In this document: one piece after another, positions 44,788 to 53,055 of the stretch
Layout of the letters: each line of letters begins with the position of its first letter
How positions within the stretch are numbered: the stretch's first letter is position 1
Source of the DNA: Pseudomonas sessilinigenes
GTDB taxonomy: Bacteria; Pseudomonadota; Gammaproteobacteria; Pseudomonadales; Pseudomonadaceae
NCBI RefSeq assembly: GCF_003850565.1
Contig: NZ_CP027706.1
Location: 5,456,001-5,520,000 of the forward strand
DNA length: 64,000 nucleotides
Direction of reading: 5' to 3'
Notes under the pieces: generated by a model
What the model was told of the DNA's origin: nothing
Seen by the model: the letters and a program-made list of their open reading frames with translations, nothing else
Database searches by the model: none
Program-made: the position numbers and the translations under genes

Positions 44788-45548
44788 CCCAGAGCCTGAT
44801 CAAGACCGCCGATCAACTGGCGTTGATGCGTGAATCCGGACGACTGCTGGCCCGAGTCTTCACCTTTCTCGATGAGCTGGTCGGCCCTGGCCTGTCGACC
44901 ATGGAGCTGGACGCCGCAGTGGAGCACTTCATTCGCCATGAGCTCAAGGCGCGCCCGGCGAGCAAGGGCCAGTACAACTATCCCTACTGCATCAATACCT
45001 CGATCAACGAGGTGGTGTGCCACGGCATGCCCCACCCCGAGGCCGTGCTCAAGGATGGCGACATCGTCAATATCGACATCACCCTGGAAAAGAACGGCTA
45101 TATCGCCGACTCCAGCAAGATGTACCTGATCGGCCATGTCGCCCCCAAGGCCCAGCACCTGGTGGACACCACGTTCCAGGCCATGTGGGATGCCATCCGG
45201 CTGGTGCGCCCCGGCGCCCGGCTCGGCGATATCGGGCACGCCATCCAGTCCCGTGCCCAGGCCAACGGCTACAGCGTGGTCCGCGAGTACTGCGGCCACG
45301 GCATCGGTCGGCAGATGCACGAAGAGCCCCAGGTCCTGCATTTCGGCCGCGCCGGCACCGGCCTGGAGCTGCGCGAAGGCATGACCTTCACCATCGAGCC
45401 GATGCTCAACCAGGGCAGCGCCCGGGTCCGTGGACTCAAGGACGGCTGGACCGTGGTCACTCGCGACAACGGCCTTTCCGCCCAATGGGAACACACCGTG
45501 GCCGTGACCCGCGACGGCTTCGAGGTGCTGACCCTGCAACCGCAATGA
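44784..45548 (+). CDS. map: Type I methionine aminopeptidase
   Basis: A 254-residue pita-bread metallo-aminopeptidase removing N-terminal methionine. Metal ligands are visible: D98 in VNIDITLEKNG, D109 in YIADSSKMY, the histidine in EYCGHGIGRQMHEEP, and glutamates in FTIEPML and QWEHTVAV. H80 in VCHGMPH lines the active site. Because the main map gene normally lies beside rpsB/tsf, this is likely a second copy, here under the control of a ParD-like partner. Confidence 0.92.
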   Translation: MTQSLIKTADQLALMRESGRLLARVFTFLDELVGPGLSTMELDAAVEHFIRHELKARPASKGQYNYPYCINTSINEVVCHGMPHPEAVLKDGDIVNIDITLEKNGYIADSSKMYLIGHVAPKAQHLVDTTFQAMWDAIRLVRPGARLGDIGHAIQSRAQANGYSVVREYCGHGIGRQMHEEPQVLHFGRAGTGLELREGMTFTIEPMLNQGSARVRGLKDGWTVVTRDNGLSAQWEHTVAVTRDGFEVLTLQPQ

Positions 45549-45551
45549 GCC

Positions 45552-46493
45552 TCACGGCTCCTGTACGCGACGGCTGCCAAGCCGTCGCAGCCCTACGGTC
45601 ATGGCAACGGCAGCCAGCAGCATCGCCAGCAGTAGCAGCGAATAGGCCAGCCACCAGGGCGTGCCCGCCGTCATCATGCTGAATTCGGACATGCCGCCGA
45701 TGCTGGCGATCAGGTTCAGGGGCAGGAACACCACGTTGATCAGGGTCAGCTTGCGCAACAGCTGGTTGCTGCTGTTGTTCATCAGGTTGCCGCGGGCGTC
45801 CATCAAGCCGGCAAATACCGTGGAGTAGATCTCCGCCTGCTTGTAGCACTGGTTGTTCTCGATGATCAGATCGTCGATCAGGGCAATGGCCGAGCCCTGG
45901 AAATGCTCCATGTGTGCATGGTTGCGCAGCCGGGCCAGCAGCGTGCCGTTGCTGTGCAGGGCGTTGAGGTAATGGATCAGGCTCTCGCTGAGATTGAACA
46001 TCTGTAGCAGGTGGCGGTTTTCCAGGGTCTGGTTGAACTTGTGTTGCAGCTCCCGAGCCACCAGCTTGATCACCTTCAGGTGGCCCAGGTAGTGATGGAT
46101 GTTGTGGAGCAGCAAGTCCAGCAGCACATCCAGGGGCGCATGCAGGTTGTGGCGGCTCCCGAGCCCGTCCAGGGACGTGTCGTCGGCGGCGATCACCAGC
46201 AACCGGTCCGCAGCGAACAGCAGGCCGCAGGACGACACTTCGAAGGACTGGCTAGGGCCTGCGGAGTAGTTTTTCGGACGCTTCCAGATCAGGAACAGGT
46301 AGTCGGGGTGGAACTCGATGCGCGAAACCTCATCCGGGTCCAGGGCCGAGGCCAGGGCATGTTCATCGAGCTTGAAGGCGCTGCGCAGCAGGTCGCGCTC
46401 GGCCGGGTCCGGATTGCTGAACAGCATCACCTCGGCATCCCACCCCGGTACCGCCTGCAAGCGGCCATGGGCCAATCGATAGCTGTGGATCAT
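45552..46493 (-). CDS. CorA/ZntB-family membrane transporter with GMS motif
   Basis: A 313-residue CorA-superfamily divalent cation transporter. The N-terminal cytoplasmic domain (DPDEVSRIEFHPDYLFLIWKRP) is followed by the long stalk helix and two C-terminal helices (LTLINVVFLPLNLIASIGG and WWLAYSLLLLAMLLAAVAM). The universal Gly-Met-Asn between the helices reads Gly-Met-Ser here (IGGMSEF). It starts 4 bp after the RimK-like gene's stop, so it is in the same operon. The ion carried cannot be told from sequence. Confidence 0.82.
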   Translation of the reverse strand: MIHSYRLAHGRLQAVPGWDAEVMLFSNPDPAERDLLRSAFKLDEHALASALDPDEVSRIEFHPDYLFLIWKRPKNYSAGPSQSFEVSSCGLLFAADRLLVIAADDTSLDGLGSRHNLHAPLDVLLDLLLHNIHHYLGHLKVIKLVARELQHKFNQTLENRHLLQMFNLSESLIHYLNALHSNGTLLARLRNHAHMEHFQGSAIALIDDLIIENNQCYKQAEIYSTVFAGLMDARGNLMNNSSNQLLRKLTLINVVFLPLNLIASIGGMSEFSMMTAGTPWWLAYSLLLLAMLLAAVAMTVGLRRLGSRRVQEP

Positions 46494-46497
46494 CGTC

Positions 46498-48084
46498 TCA
46501 CCAGGCCTGGCCGCGACGCTTGAGCTCCAGGCGGCGGACGAACTCCTCCAGCACCAGGGAGTACAGGTCGTCCTGCAGATAAGCGTCCTCGATTCCGCAG
46601 TCGAGGTTGGGGTTGTCGTTCACCTCGATCACCACCACCTTGTCGCCGGACTGCTTGAGATCGACCCCATACAGCCCATCGCCGATCAGGTTGGCGGTTT
46701 TCACCGCCAGCTCCACCACGGCCCGCGGGGCCTCGTGGACCGCCAGGGTACGGCATTCACCGTTGATGTCCTGGCCCTTGGCCTTGTGGTTGTAGATCTG
46801 CCAATGCCCCTTGGACATGAAGTACTGGCAGGCGAAGATCGGCTTGCGATTGAGAATGCCGATGCGCCAGTCGTACTCGGTGTAGAAAAACTCCTGGGCC
46901 AGCAGCAGTACCGAGTGCTCGAACAGTTCGGCCGTCGCCTCAAGCAGCGCCTGCTGGTTCTCGACCTTGATCACGCCTCGGGAGAAACAGCCATCGGGAA
47001 TCTTCAGCACCAGGGGAAAGCCCAAGCGCTCGCCAACCCGCTCGAAGTCCTGCGGTCGCTCCTTGTACAGGATCTCGGTGGCGGGCATGCCCAGCCGGTG
47101 GCGCTTGAGCAGGTCGCTGAGATAGACCTTGTTGGTGCAGCGCAGGATCGAGGTCGGGTCGTCCATCACCACCAGCCCTTCGCTCTCGGCCTTCTTGGCA
47201 AAACGATAGGTGTGGTTATCGATGCTGGTGGTCTCGCGAATCAGCAGGGCATCGTATTCGGCCAGGCGCGAGTAATCCTTCTTCTCGATCAGTTCCACAT
47301 CGATCCCCAGGCCCTTGCCGACCCGGATGAAGTTTTCCAGCGCCCGGGCATTGGAAGGCGGTAGCGTTTCCTGTGGGTCATGCAGGATCGCCAGGTCATA
47401 ACGGGCCAGGCGCCGGGAACGCGGAACACGCCAGACCTTGCGACTGAAACTGTCCAGTGAGTTGGCAAATTGATCTTCCTGATCTTCTCGCAACTTATGT
47501 AGTGCCCCACTCTTGACCCCTTCGATATGCCAACTATCCGTTCTTTTGAACTCAACCAATAGAATCGGACATGGAAACAACTCGAATAACTGCCTGGCCA
47601 ACTCTTGCAAGGGTTCTATATGGGTTCGACCAAAATAGAGGGTTAGCGTAAAGCCCTCGGTTTCACGGTAGAGGTGATGGCTGAGGGCCTTTTCCAGGGT
47701 CTTGTCCAGATCGTCCAGCGCCAGCCCGTAGAGGGCCTTGCGGGTCAGCTCGCTGATCGTCCGTACCGAAGGAATCACCCGGTGGCCGCGGGCCTCAGCC
47801 AGCAACGAGCAGTAATAGCCATGACCCAGGTACTTGTAGTTGCGGCACAAGTTGATGACCTGGACGCGCTTGCCCGGTTCACTTTCACAACTGTGTTCCA
47901 GATACTCCTGGGCGCTGAGAATATCTTCACTTGGAAAATAAGAAGCCCAGTCTTCCTTGCGTTCGACAATGATGATGACCTGACTGGAGGCTTTATCGAC
48001 AGCCGACAAATAACTTGTCGAAGTGATTGCCGCCGGCAAACTTTGCCCGGATACTTCTGGCCAATGATTTTGTACCGCTGACAT
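46498..48084 (-). CDS. RimK-type ATP-grasp ligase with N-terminal RLAN domain
   Basis: A 528-residue protein with a roughly 230-residue N-terminal domain (IIVERKEDWASYFPSED, INLCRNYKYLGHGYYCSLLAEARG) of the RLAN type and a C-terminal RimK-like ATP-grasp domain. ATP-grasp motifs are TNKVYLSDLLKRHRLGMPAT, LVLKIPDGCFSRGVIKVEN and VVVIEVNDNPNLDCG (metal residues). Such enzymes join amino acids to a carboxylate, for example glutamate to a peptide. It is divergent from a GNAT-C39 fusion across 94 bp and co-directional with the CorA-like gene. ATG 48084 fits the family start. Confidence 0.85.
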   Translation of the reverse strand: MSAVQNHWPEVSGQSLPAAITSTSYLSAVDKASSQVIIIVERKEDWASYFPSEDILSAQEYLEHSCESEPGKRVQVINLCRNYKYLGHGYYCSLLAEARGHRVIPSVRTISELTRKALYGLALDDLDKTLEKALSHHLYRETEGFTLTLYFGRTHIEPLQELARQLFELFPCPILLVEFKRTDSWHIEGVKSGALHKLREDQEDQFANSLDSFSRKVWRVPRSRRLARYDLAILHDPQETLPPSNARALENFIRVGKGLGIDVELIEKKDYSRLAEYDALLIRETTSIDNHTYRFAKKAESEGLVVMDDPTSILRCTNKVYLSDLLKRHRLGMPATEILYKERPQDFERVGERLGFPLVLKIPDGCFSRGVIKVENQQALLEATAELFEHSVLLLAQEFFYTEYDWRIGILNRKPIFACQYFMSKGHWQIYNHKAKGQDINGECRTLAVHEAPRAVVELAVKTANLIGDGLYGVDLKQSGDKVVVIEVNDNPNLDCGIEDAYLQDDLYSLVLEEFVRRLELKRRGQAW

Positions 48085-48178
48085 AAAGTTCGATCTCGCT
48101 GAAGAAACCTGACCCTTTCTATTAAGCACGAACTTTCTTTGAAGTCTCGTTTCATTACGCAACTTTTACGGCGGTTAT

Positions 48179-49282
48179 ATGGATCTTGTCTTTCGCACTG
48201 CAACCCCTGACGACCTGCCGGCACTGGTGGCTCTGGAACAGCAATGTTTCACCAGCGACCGCCTGACCCCGCGCAGCTTTCAATGGATGATCAGCCGCGC
48301 CCATGGGCAACTCTGGGTGGCCCAGCATCAAGATCGGGTACTCGGATATGCCCTGGTGTTGTTTCATCGCGGCACATCCCTGGCGCGCCTCTACTCCATC
48401 GCCATCGCTACCGACGCCCGTGGGCTGGGCCTGGGCAAACGCCTGTTGCAACGGATCGAAACCTGCGCCCTGGAGCATGACTGCGCCTACCTGCGCCTGG
48501 AGGTGCGCAGCGATAACCCGACAGCCATCGCCCTGTACGAGCGCCATGGCTATCGGCGCTTCGCCCGTATCCACGACTACTACGAAGACCATGCCGACGC
48601 GCTGCGCCTGGAAAAACGCATTCGCGAACACCGCCAGACCCGTAGCATTCGAGTGCCTTACTACCAGCAGACCACCGATTTCACCTGTGGTCCGGCCTGC
48701 TTGCTGATGGCCATGGCCGCGCTGCAACCATCACGCCCCTTGATGCGTACCGAGGAGTTGCAGATCTGGCGCGAGGCCACCACGGTATTCATGACTGCCG
48801 GACATGGCGGCTGCAGCCCCCAGGGACTGGCACTGGCGGCCTGGCGCCGGGGATTTGCCGTGCGCCTGCAGGTCAACAGTGCCGGGCCGTTGTTTCTCAA
48901 CGGTGTGCGCGACGAGCATAAAAAAGACGTCATGCGCCTGGTCCACGATGAGTTCTGCAAAGAGCTGGACCGTAGCGATGTGCAGCAGGTGCTCGGCGGC
49001 CCGCTGGACCTGGCGCGGCTGCTGGATGCTGGCGGCCGCCCCCTGGTGCTGATCAGCAGCTATCGCCTGACCCGCTCCAAGGCCCCCCATTGGGTGATCG
49101 TGACCGACTGCGACGAGGATTTCGTCTACCTGCACGACCCGGATGTCGACCACAGCCAGCACCGCCAGCCCATGGATTGCCAGCACTTACCCGTGAGCCG
49201 CGATGAGTTCGACAAGATGTGCAGCTTCGGCAGTAATAAGTTGCGGGCCGCCGTGGTGCTTTCGTCACGACGGCCCACGTAG
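48179..49282 (+). CDS. GNAT acetyltransferase fused to C39-like cysteine peptidase
   Basis: A 367-residue two-domain protein. Residues 1-150 are a RimI-like GNAT domain with the acetyl-CoA loop ARGLGLGKRLL (80-90) and NPTAIALYERHGYRRF. Residues 155-367 are a C39/papain-like peptidase: the nucleophile is C170 in TTDFTCGPACLLMAM, the histidine is in APHWVIVTDCDED, and HDPD follows. There is no signal peptide. Domains and divergent position suggest it edits or caps the product of the ATP-grasp ligase, such as an acylated oligopeptide; that is inference. Confidence 0.85.
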   Translation: MDLVFRTATPDDLPALVALEQQCFTSDRLTPRSFQWMISRAHGQLWVAQHQDRVLGYALVLFHRGTSLARLYSIAIATDARGLGLGKRLLQRIETCALEHDCAYLRLEVRSDNPTAIALYERHGYRRFARIHDYYEDHADALRLEKRIREHRQTRSIRVPYYQQTTDFTCGPACLLMAMAALQPSRPLMRTEELQIWREATTVFMTAGHGGCSPQGLALAAWRRGFAVRLQVNSAGPLFLNGVRDEHKKDVMRLVHDEFCKELDRSDVQQVLGGPLDLARLLDAGGRPLVLISSYRLTRSKAPHWVIVTDCDEDFVYLHDPDVDHSQHRQPMDCQHLPVSRDEFDKMCSFGSNKLRAAVVLSSRRPT

Positions 49283-49288
49283 GTGGTG

Positions 49289-50437
49289 CTACTGCAGGCC
49301 TATCTTGTAGAGCCCACCCTGGTCCTCGTCGGTAACGACATAAAGATACCCATCGGGTCCCTGGCGCACATCGCGGATACGCGACTTGAATTCGCCCAGC
49401 AGGCGCTCCTCGTGCACCACCCGATCACCGTCGAACTGCAGCCGGATCAGTTCGCCACTGACCAGGGCACCGATAAAGGCGTTGTGCTGCCAGGGCTTGA
49501 AGCGCTCGTCATCATAAAAGGCCATGCCGCTGATGCCCGGGGACTTCTCCCAGACATGATGGGGCACCTGGGTACCAGGAGCGTCCTGGCCCTTGGCCTC
49601 GGGAATCGGCTGGCCGGAATAGTCGATGCCATGGGTTGCCAGGGGCCAACCGTAGTTCCTGCCACGCTCGATGATGTTGACCTCGTCGCCTCCCTTGGGC
49701 CCGTGCTCGTTCGCCCATACCGTGCCGCTCCAGGGATTGAGCGCCGCGCCCTGGGGGTTGCGATGGCCATAGCTCCATATCTCCGGCCGCACCCCGGCGC
49801 GGCCGACGAAGGGATTGTCTTGCGGTACTCGGCCGTCGGCATACAGGCGCACGATCTTGCCCTGGAGCTTGTCCAGGTCCTGGGCGGTGATGCGGTCATT
49901 GTTTTCCCCCAGGGTGATGAACAGATAGCCGTCGCGGTCGAACACCAGCCGTGAACCGAAATGATTGCCCACCGACAGTTTCGGCTCCTGGCGGAAGATC
50001 ACCTGGAAGTCCTTGAGCCCACGACCATCGGCCGCCAGCCGTCCGCGCCCCACGGCCGTACCGGCCGTATCGCCCTGGGCACTGCCTTCTGCGTAGGACA
50101 GATAGACCATGCGGTCCTGCTGGAAATCCGGCGACAGCGCCACATCCAGCAAGCCGCCCTGCCCCTTGGCCCACACCTCTGGCACGCCACTCAGGGGTGC
50201 CGACAGCTTGCCCTCGGGGCTGACCAGTCGCAGGTTGCCGGGGCGCTCGGTCACCAGAATACCCTGGCGTCCTGGCAGGAAGGCCAGGGCCCAGGGATGA
50301 TTCAACCCCTGCACCACAGGGACCAGGCTCAAGGTGCCCTGCTCGCTGGGAAACTGCTGGGGATCCGCGGCCTGGACCGATACGGCGCTGCTCAACAGGG
50401 TGCTGGCGCACAACGCGGCAAAAAGGGTTCTACGCAT
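49289..50437 (-). CDS. PQQ-dependent soluble aldose sugar dehydrogenase
   Basis: A 382-residue exported beta-propeller enzyme of the YliI/Asd group, which oxidises aldoses with PQQ. A signal peptide (1-23, ending VQA) precedes the family segments LNHPWALAFLPG, KGQGGLLDVALSPDF, RLVFDRDGYLFITLG, YGHRNPQGAALNPWSGTVW and NYGWPLATHGIDY. ATG 50435-50437 has AAGGAAG ahead. Its start is 71 bp after the next gene's stop and it faces the GNAT-C39 gene convergently. Confidence 0.9.
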   Translation of the reverse strand: MRRTLFAALCASTLLSSAVSVQAADPQQFPSEQGTLSLVPVVQGLNHPWALAFLPGRQGILVTERPGNLRLVSPEGKLSAPLSGVPEVWAKGQGGLLDVALSPDFQQDRMVYLSYAEGSAQGDTAGTAVGRGRLAADGRGLKDFQVIFRQEPKLSVGNHFGSRLVFDRDGYLFITLGENNDRITAQDLDKLQGKIVRLYADGRVPQDNPFVGRAGVRPEIWSYGHRNPQGAALNPWSGTVWANEHGPKGGDEVNIIERGRNYGWPLATHGIDYSGQPIPEAKGQDAPGTQVPHHVWEKSPGISGMAFYDDERFKPWQHNAFIGALVSGELIRLQFDGDRVVHEERLLGEFKSRIRDVRQGPDGYLYVVTDEDQGGLYKIGLQ

Positions 50438-50508
50438 GCCTTGCTTCCTTCTATGGATCATTGAATTCCCTGGCAGCCTGCCGGCCGCCTGCTCGACAAC
50501 GGATTGCC

Positions 50509-50880
50509 TCAACGCCGGTTGCCATTGGCGTCGTAGCTGGGGCTCGGCAACCGGGGGTCGGGATTGGGTTGCGGGGCCCTGCCACGAGGATAGCCGTTGC
50601 CAATGCCGCCGTTCTCCAGACTAGGCGGTTGGCCACTGGGCACGGTGCCAGGACCACGCAGCGGAGGGTTGGCAGGCTGGGTGCCCTGCATGCTGTTGGG
50701 GTTCGCCCGACGGATGGGATTGCTGTAAGGGTCGTTGTTGCCGCTACCCGGCAGGTTCTGAGCCAACTGCTGGGTTTCGGGAAACGGGCTGGAAACAAGG
50801 GCTTCGGGACTGGCGGCCCAGGTGCTGGCGGTACAACCAAGCAAACACAATGCGGTGAGCCCGCGAACCAGACTGTTCAT
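50509..50880 (-). CDS. Small Pro/Asn/Gly-rich exported protein, possible lipoprotein
   Basis: A 123-residue protein with an N-terminal hydrophobic segment. It holds LTALCLLGCTAS, which meets lipobox rules (LLGC), but TWAAS would also allow ordinary signal peptidase cleavage. The remainder is low-complexity and rich in Pro, Asn, Gly and Arg (PNPDPRLPSPSYDANGNRR) and is likely unstructured. No family is recognised. The position upstream of the PQQ enzyme suggests cotranscription. Confidence 0.6.
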   Translation of the reverse strand: MNSLVRGLTALCLLGCTASTWAASPEALVSSPFPETQQLAQNLPGSGNNDPYSNPIRRANPNSMQGTQPANPPLRGPGTVPSGQPPSLENGGIGNGYPRGRAPQPNPDPRLPSPSYDANGNRR

Positions 50881-51075
50881 GACAAGCCTCCATGGGAGCG
50901 ACAAGGTATCGAATACGATTCCACGCTACGCCCAGGGTTCGGCTTTGTTAATCAAATTATCTTCAAGAACATGCAGCGCCCAGTATCCAGGACGCAGATG
51001 CGGGGGCGGATCGGCAGGCCCCTTCACCACCGCGCAATAACGGCTCGGTGAAAGGGCTGCTGGAGGCGGGATAAA

Positions 51076-51987
51076 TCAGATATAGATGAACAGCAACAAG
51101 AGTGCGGCGAAGATCGCCCACTTTTCCAGGTAGTAGCGCGTGCGATTGCGCTTTTTCAGTTCCTTGCCCCGTAGGCGAATCTTGTACAGGCGGTTGAAGG
51201 CACGGTTCAGGCCACCAGTCTTGTCACCGGCATCATTGGGCGAGCCGGCCGCCGACATCACGGTGCGGCTGAACCAGCCATTGAACGCTGCGGCCCAGCG
51301 ATATTTCATCGGCCGCTCGACATCGCAGAACAGGATGATGCGATTCTGGTCGGTGGTGTTTTCCGCGTAGTGGATATAGGTCTCATCGAACATCACGGCT
51401 TCGCCGTCACGCCAGTGATAGCGCTCGCCATCGACGTCGATGTAGCAACCTTCGCTGTTAGGCGTGGACAAGCCCAGGTGATAACGGTAGGAACCGGCAT
51501 AGGGGTCGCGGTGGCGTACCAGCTTGGAGCCCGGAGGCAACTCGGCGAACATCGCCGCCTTGATCGAACCGATGCTTTGCACCAGCTCGGTGGTGCGCGG
51601 GCACAGCTTCATGGCCGATGGATGGCTATCGCCGTACCACTTGAGGTAGAAGCGCTTCCAACCGGTCTTGAAAAACGAGTTGAAACCTACGTCGTTGTAC
51701 TGCTCCGAACGCTTGATCTCGCCAGCCTGCAGCAGGTTCTGGCCCTCGGCACGAATCTCTTCCCAATGCTCCTGCAGCTTTTGCATTTCAGGAAAATCCG
51801 CCGGATCCAGGTAAGGCCGGTTCGGGTGCTTGGAGAACAGGTAGAGGAAGCAGTTGATGGGGGCCAGGAAGGTGGAGTGGTCACTGAGCTGGCGGCCCAG
51901 TTTGTGGCGCACGCGCCCCCGCAGGTGTACGTATGCGATGGATAGGACGTATACAGCGGCAATGATGAGTTTCACGGAAATCGTCAC
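51076..51987 (-). CDS. lpxO: Lipid A hydroxylase LpxO
   Basis: A 303-residue aspartyl/asparaginyl hydroxylase-type Fe(II)/2-oxoglutarate enzyme that adds a 2-hydroxyl to secondary acyl chains of lipid A. It is anchored by an N-terminal helix (SVKLIIAAVYVLSIAYV) and a C-terminal one (WAIFAALLLLFIYI). The iron site is HRDPYAGSYRYHLGL and the distal histidine is in HYAENTTDQNRI, whose arginine binds 2-oxoglutarate. A terminator-like hairpin lies in its leader. It is divergent from the hydrolase at 52318. Confidence 0.92.
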   Translation of the reverse strand: MTISVKLIIAAVYVLSIAYVHLRGRVRHKLGRQLSDHSTFLAPINCFLYLFSKHPNRPYLDPADFPEMQKLQEHWEEIRAEGQNLLQAGEIKRSEQYNDVGFNSFFKTGWKRFYLKWYGDSHPSAMKLCPRTTELVQSIGSIKAAMFAELPPGSKLVRHRDPYAGSYRYHLGLSTPNSEGCYIDVDGERYHWRDGEAVMFDETYIHYAENTTDQNRIILFCDVERPMKYRWAAAFNGWFSRTVMSAAGSPNDAGDKTGGLNRAFNRLYKIRLRGKELKKRNRTRYYLEKWAIFAALLLLFIYI

Positions 51988-52066
51988 ATGTCAGAAGGGA
52001 ACATGCTGCGCCTCCAAAAGCCCGGAAGGCCAGAGGCAAATGGCAGCGTCTGAATTGAAAAAGCGC

Positions 52067-52093
52067 GACGGGCAACACGCTTCGTTGCCCGTC
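52067..52093 (-). promoter_or_regulatory. Terminator-like hairpin in lpxO leader
   Basis: A perfect 10-bp stem GACGGGCAAC / GTTGCCCGTC with a 7-base loop lies 80 bp before the lpxO start. On the minus strand it is followed by gcgctttttc, so transcripts heading for lpxO could stop there. It may be an attenuator of lpxO or the end of a small RNA started upstream; TAAAAT at 52127-52132 (minus) could be a -10 box. Confidence 0.45.
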
Positions 52094-52317
52094 CGGCTCT
52101 CGGCATCTGGCCGTCGGCTGGCATTTTAGCCACAGTTTGTAATCAATGGTTAACTCAAATTTGTGAAAAGCTGCTCTGTTCCAGCGCTTGGCCCCATCTA
52201 CCACTCAAGGGATTGATATACCTCAATAAAGCTCGATGCGCTGTTGGCTGTGCCTGCCGATTGCAGCGGAGTATCCTGCGCCACTAACCGAACTGCCTGG
52301 TAAGGATCGCCTGGTCG

Positions 52318-53055
52318 ATGACTGCTACCCTCCCCCCGATGCTGGTCCTGCTGCCTGGAATGGACGGCACCGGCACCCTGTTCCAACCCTTGCTTGACGC
52401 ACTGGGCCCCAGCACCCCGGTGCAGGTCCTGGATTACCCGAGCGACCGGGCCCTTGATTATCCGGCCCTGGAAGAGCGCGTGTGGCAGCAGATCCCACGG
52501 GAGCGACCGTTCGTGCTGCTGGGCGAGTCCTTTTCCGGCCCGATAGCGGTGGGTATCGCCGCCAGGCGGCCCACAGGATTGATCGGGTTGGTCCTGTGCA
52601 GCAGCTTTGTCCGCAATCCCCGTCCAGCGTTGGCGCCCCTGGCGCCCTTGCTCAAGTTCATGCCCTTGCAATACCTGCCTTCCTGGCCGATGGATGCCCT
52701 GCTACTGGGCGGGTTTTCCACCCCAACGCTGCGCAACATGCTCATCACCGCCGTCGCCCGGGTGGCGCCGGCAGTGCTGCGTCTGCGCTTGCGGGAGGTG
52801 ATCGGTGTCGACAGGTGCCAGGCCTTGGCTGCCTTGGAGGTACCGCTGCTGTATCTGCGCGCCCGGGAGGATCGACTGGTACCTCCCCAGGCTTCGGCCT
52901 TGATCCAGCTGCTTCGCCAAGATGTGCATCTGATCGAGGTCGATGCCCCTCATTGCCTGCTCCAAGCCGAGCCCATGAAGGCCGCGGCGCATCTGCAGCA
53001 GTTCATGCAGATGCTCCAGCAGACGGGGCACGACTGGCAATCATCCACGGGATAA
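52318..53055 (+). CDS. Alpha/beta hydrolase
   Basis: A 245-residue alpha/beta-hydrolase. The first strand ends LVLLPGMDGTGTLF, giving the oxyanion loop, the nucleophile elbow is LLGESFSGPIA (Ser), the acid is in LYLRAREDRLVPP and the histidine is in DAPHCLLQAEP. The substrate is unknown. Its last 53 bp overlap the convergent MFS gene in opposite orientation. Confidence 0.82.
   Translation: MTATLPPMLVLLPGMDGTGTLFQPLLDALGPSTPVQVLDYPSDRALDYPALEERVWQQIPRERPFVLLGESFSGPIAVGIAARRPTGLIGLVLCSSFVRNPRPALAPLAPLLKFMPLQYLPSWPMDALLLGGFSTPTLRNMLITAVARVAPAVLRLRLREVIGVDRCQALAALEVPLLYLRAREDRLVPPQASALIQLLRQDVHLIEVDAPHCLLQAEPMKAAAHLQQFMQMLQQTGHDWQSSTG

Noticed and set aside
45562..45592. GC hairpin GCGACGGC / GCCGTCGC near the convergent map and CorA ends
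   Set aside because: It is inside the last codons of the CorA-like gene and has no T-run; coding for RRLGSRR explains it.
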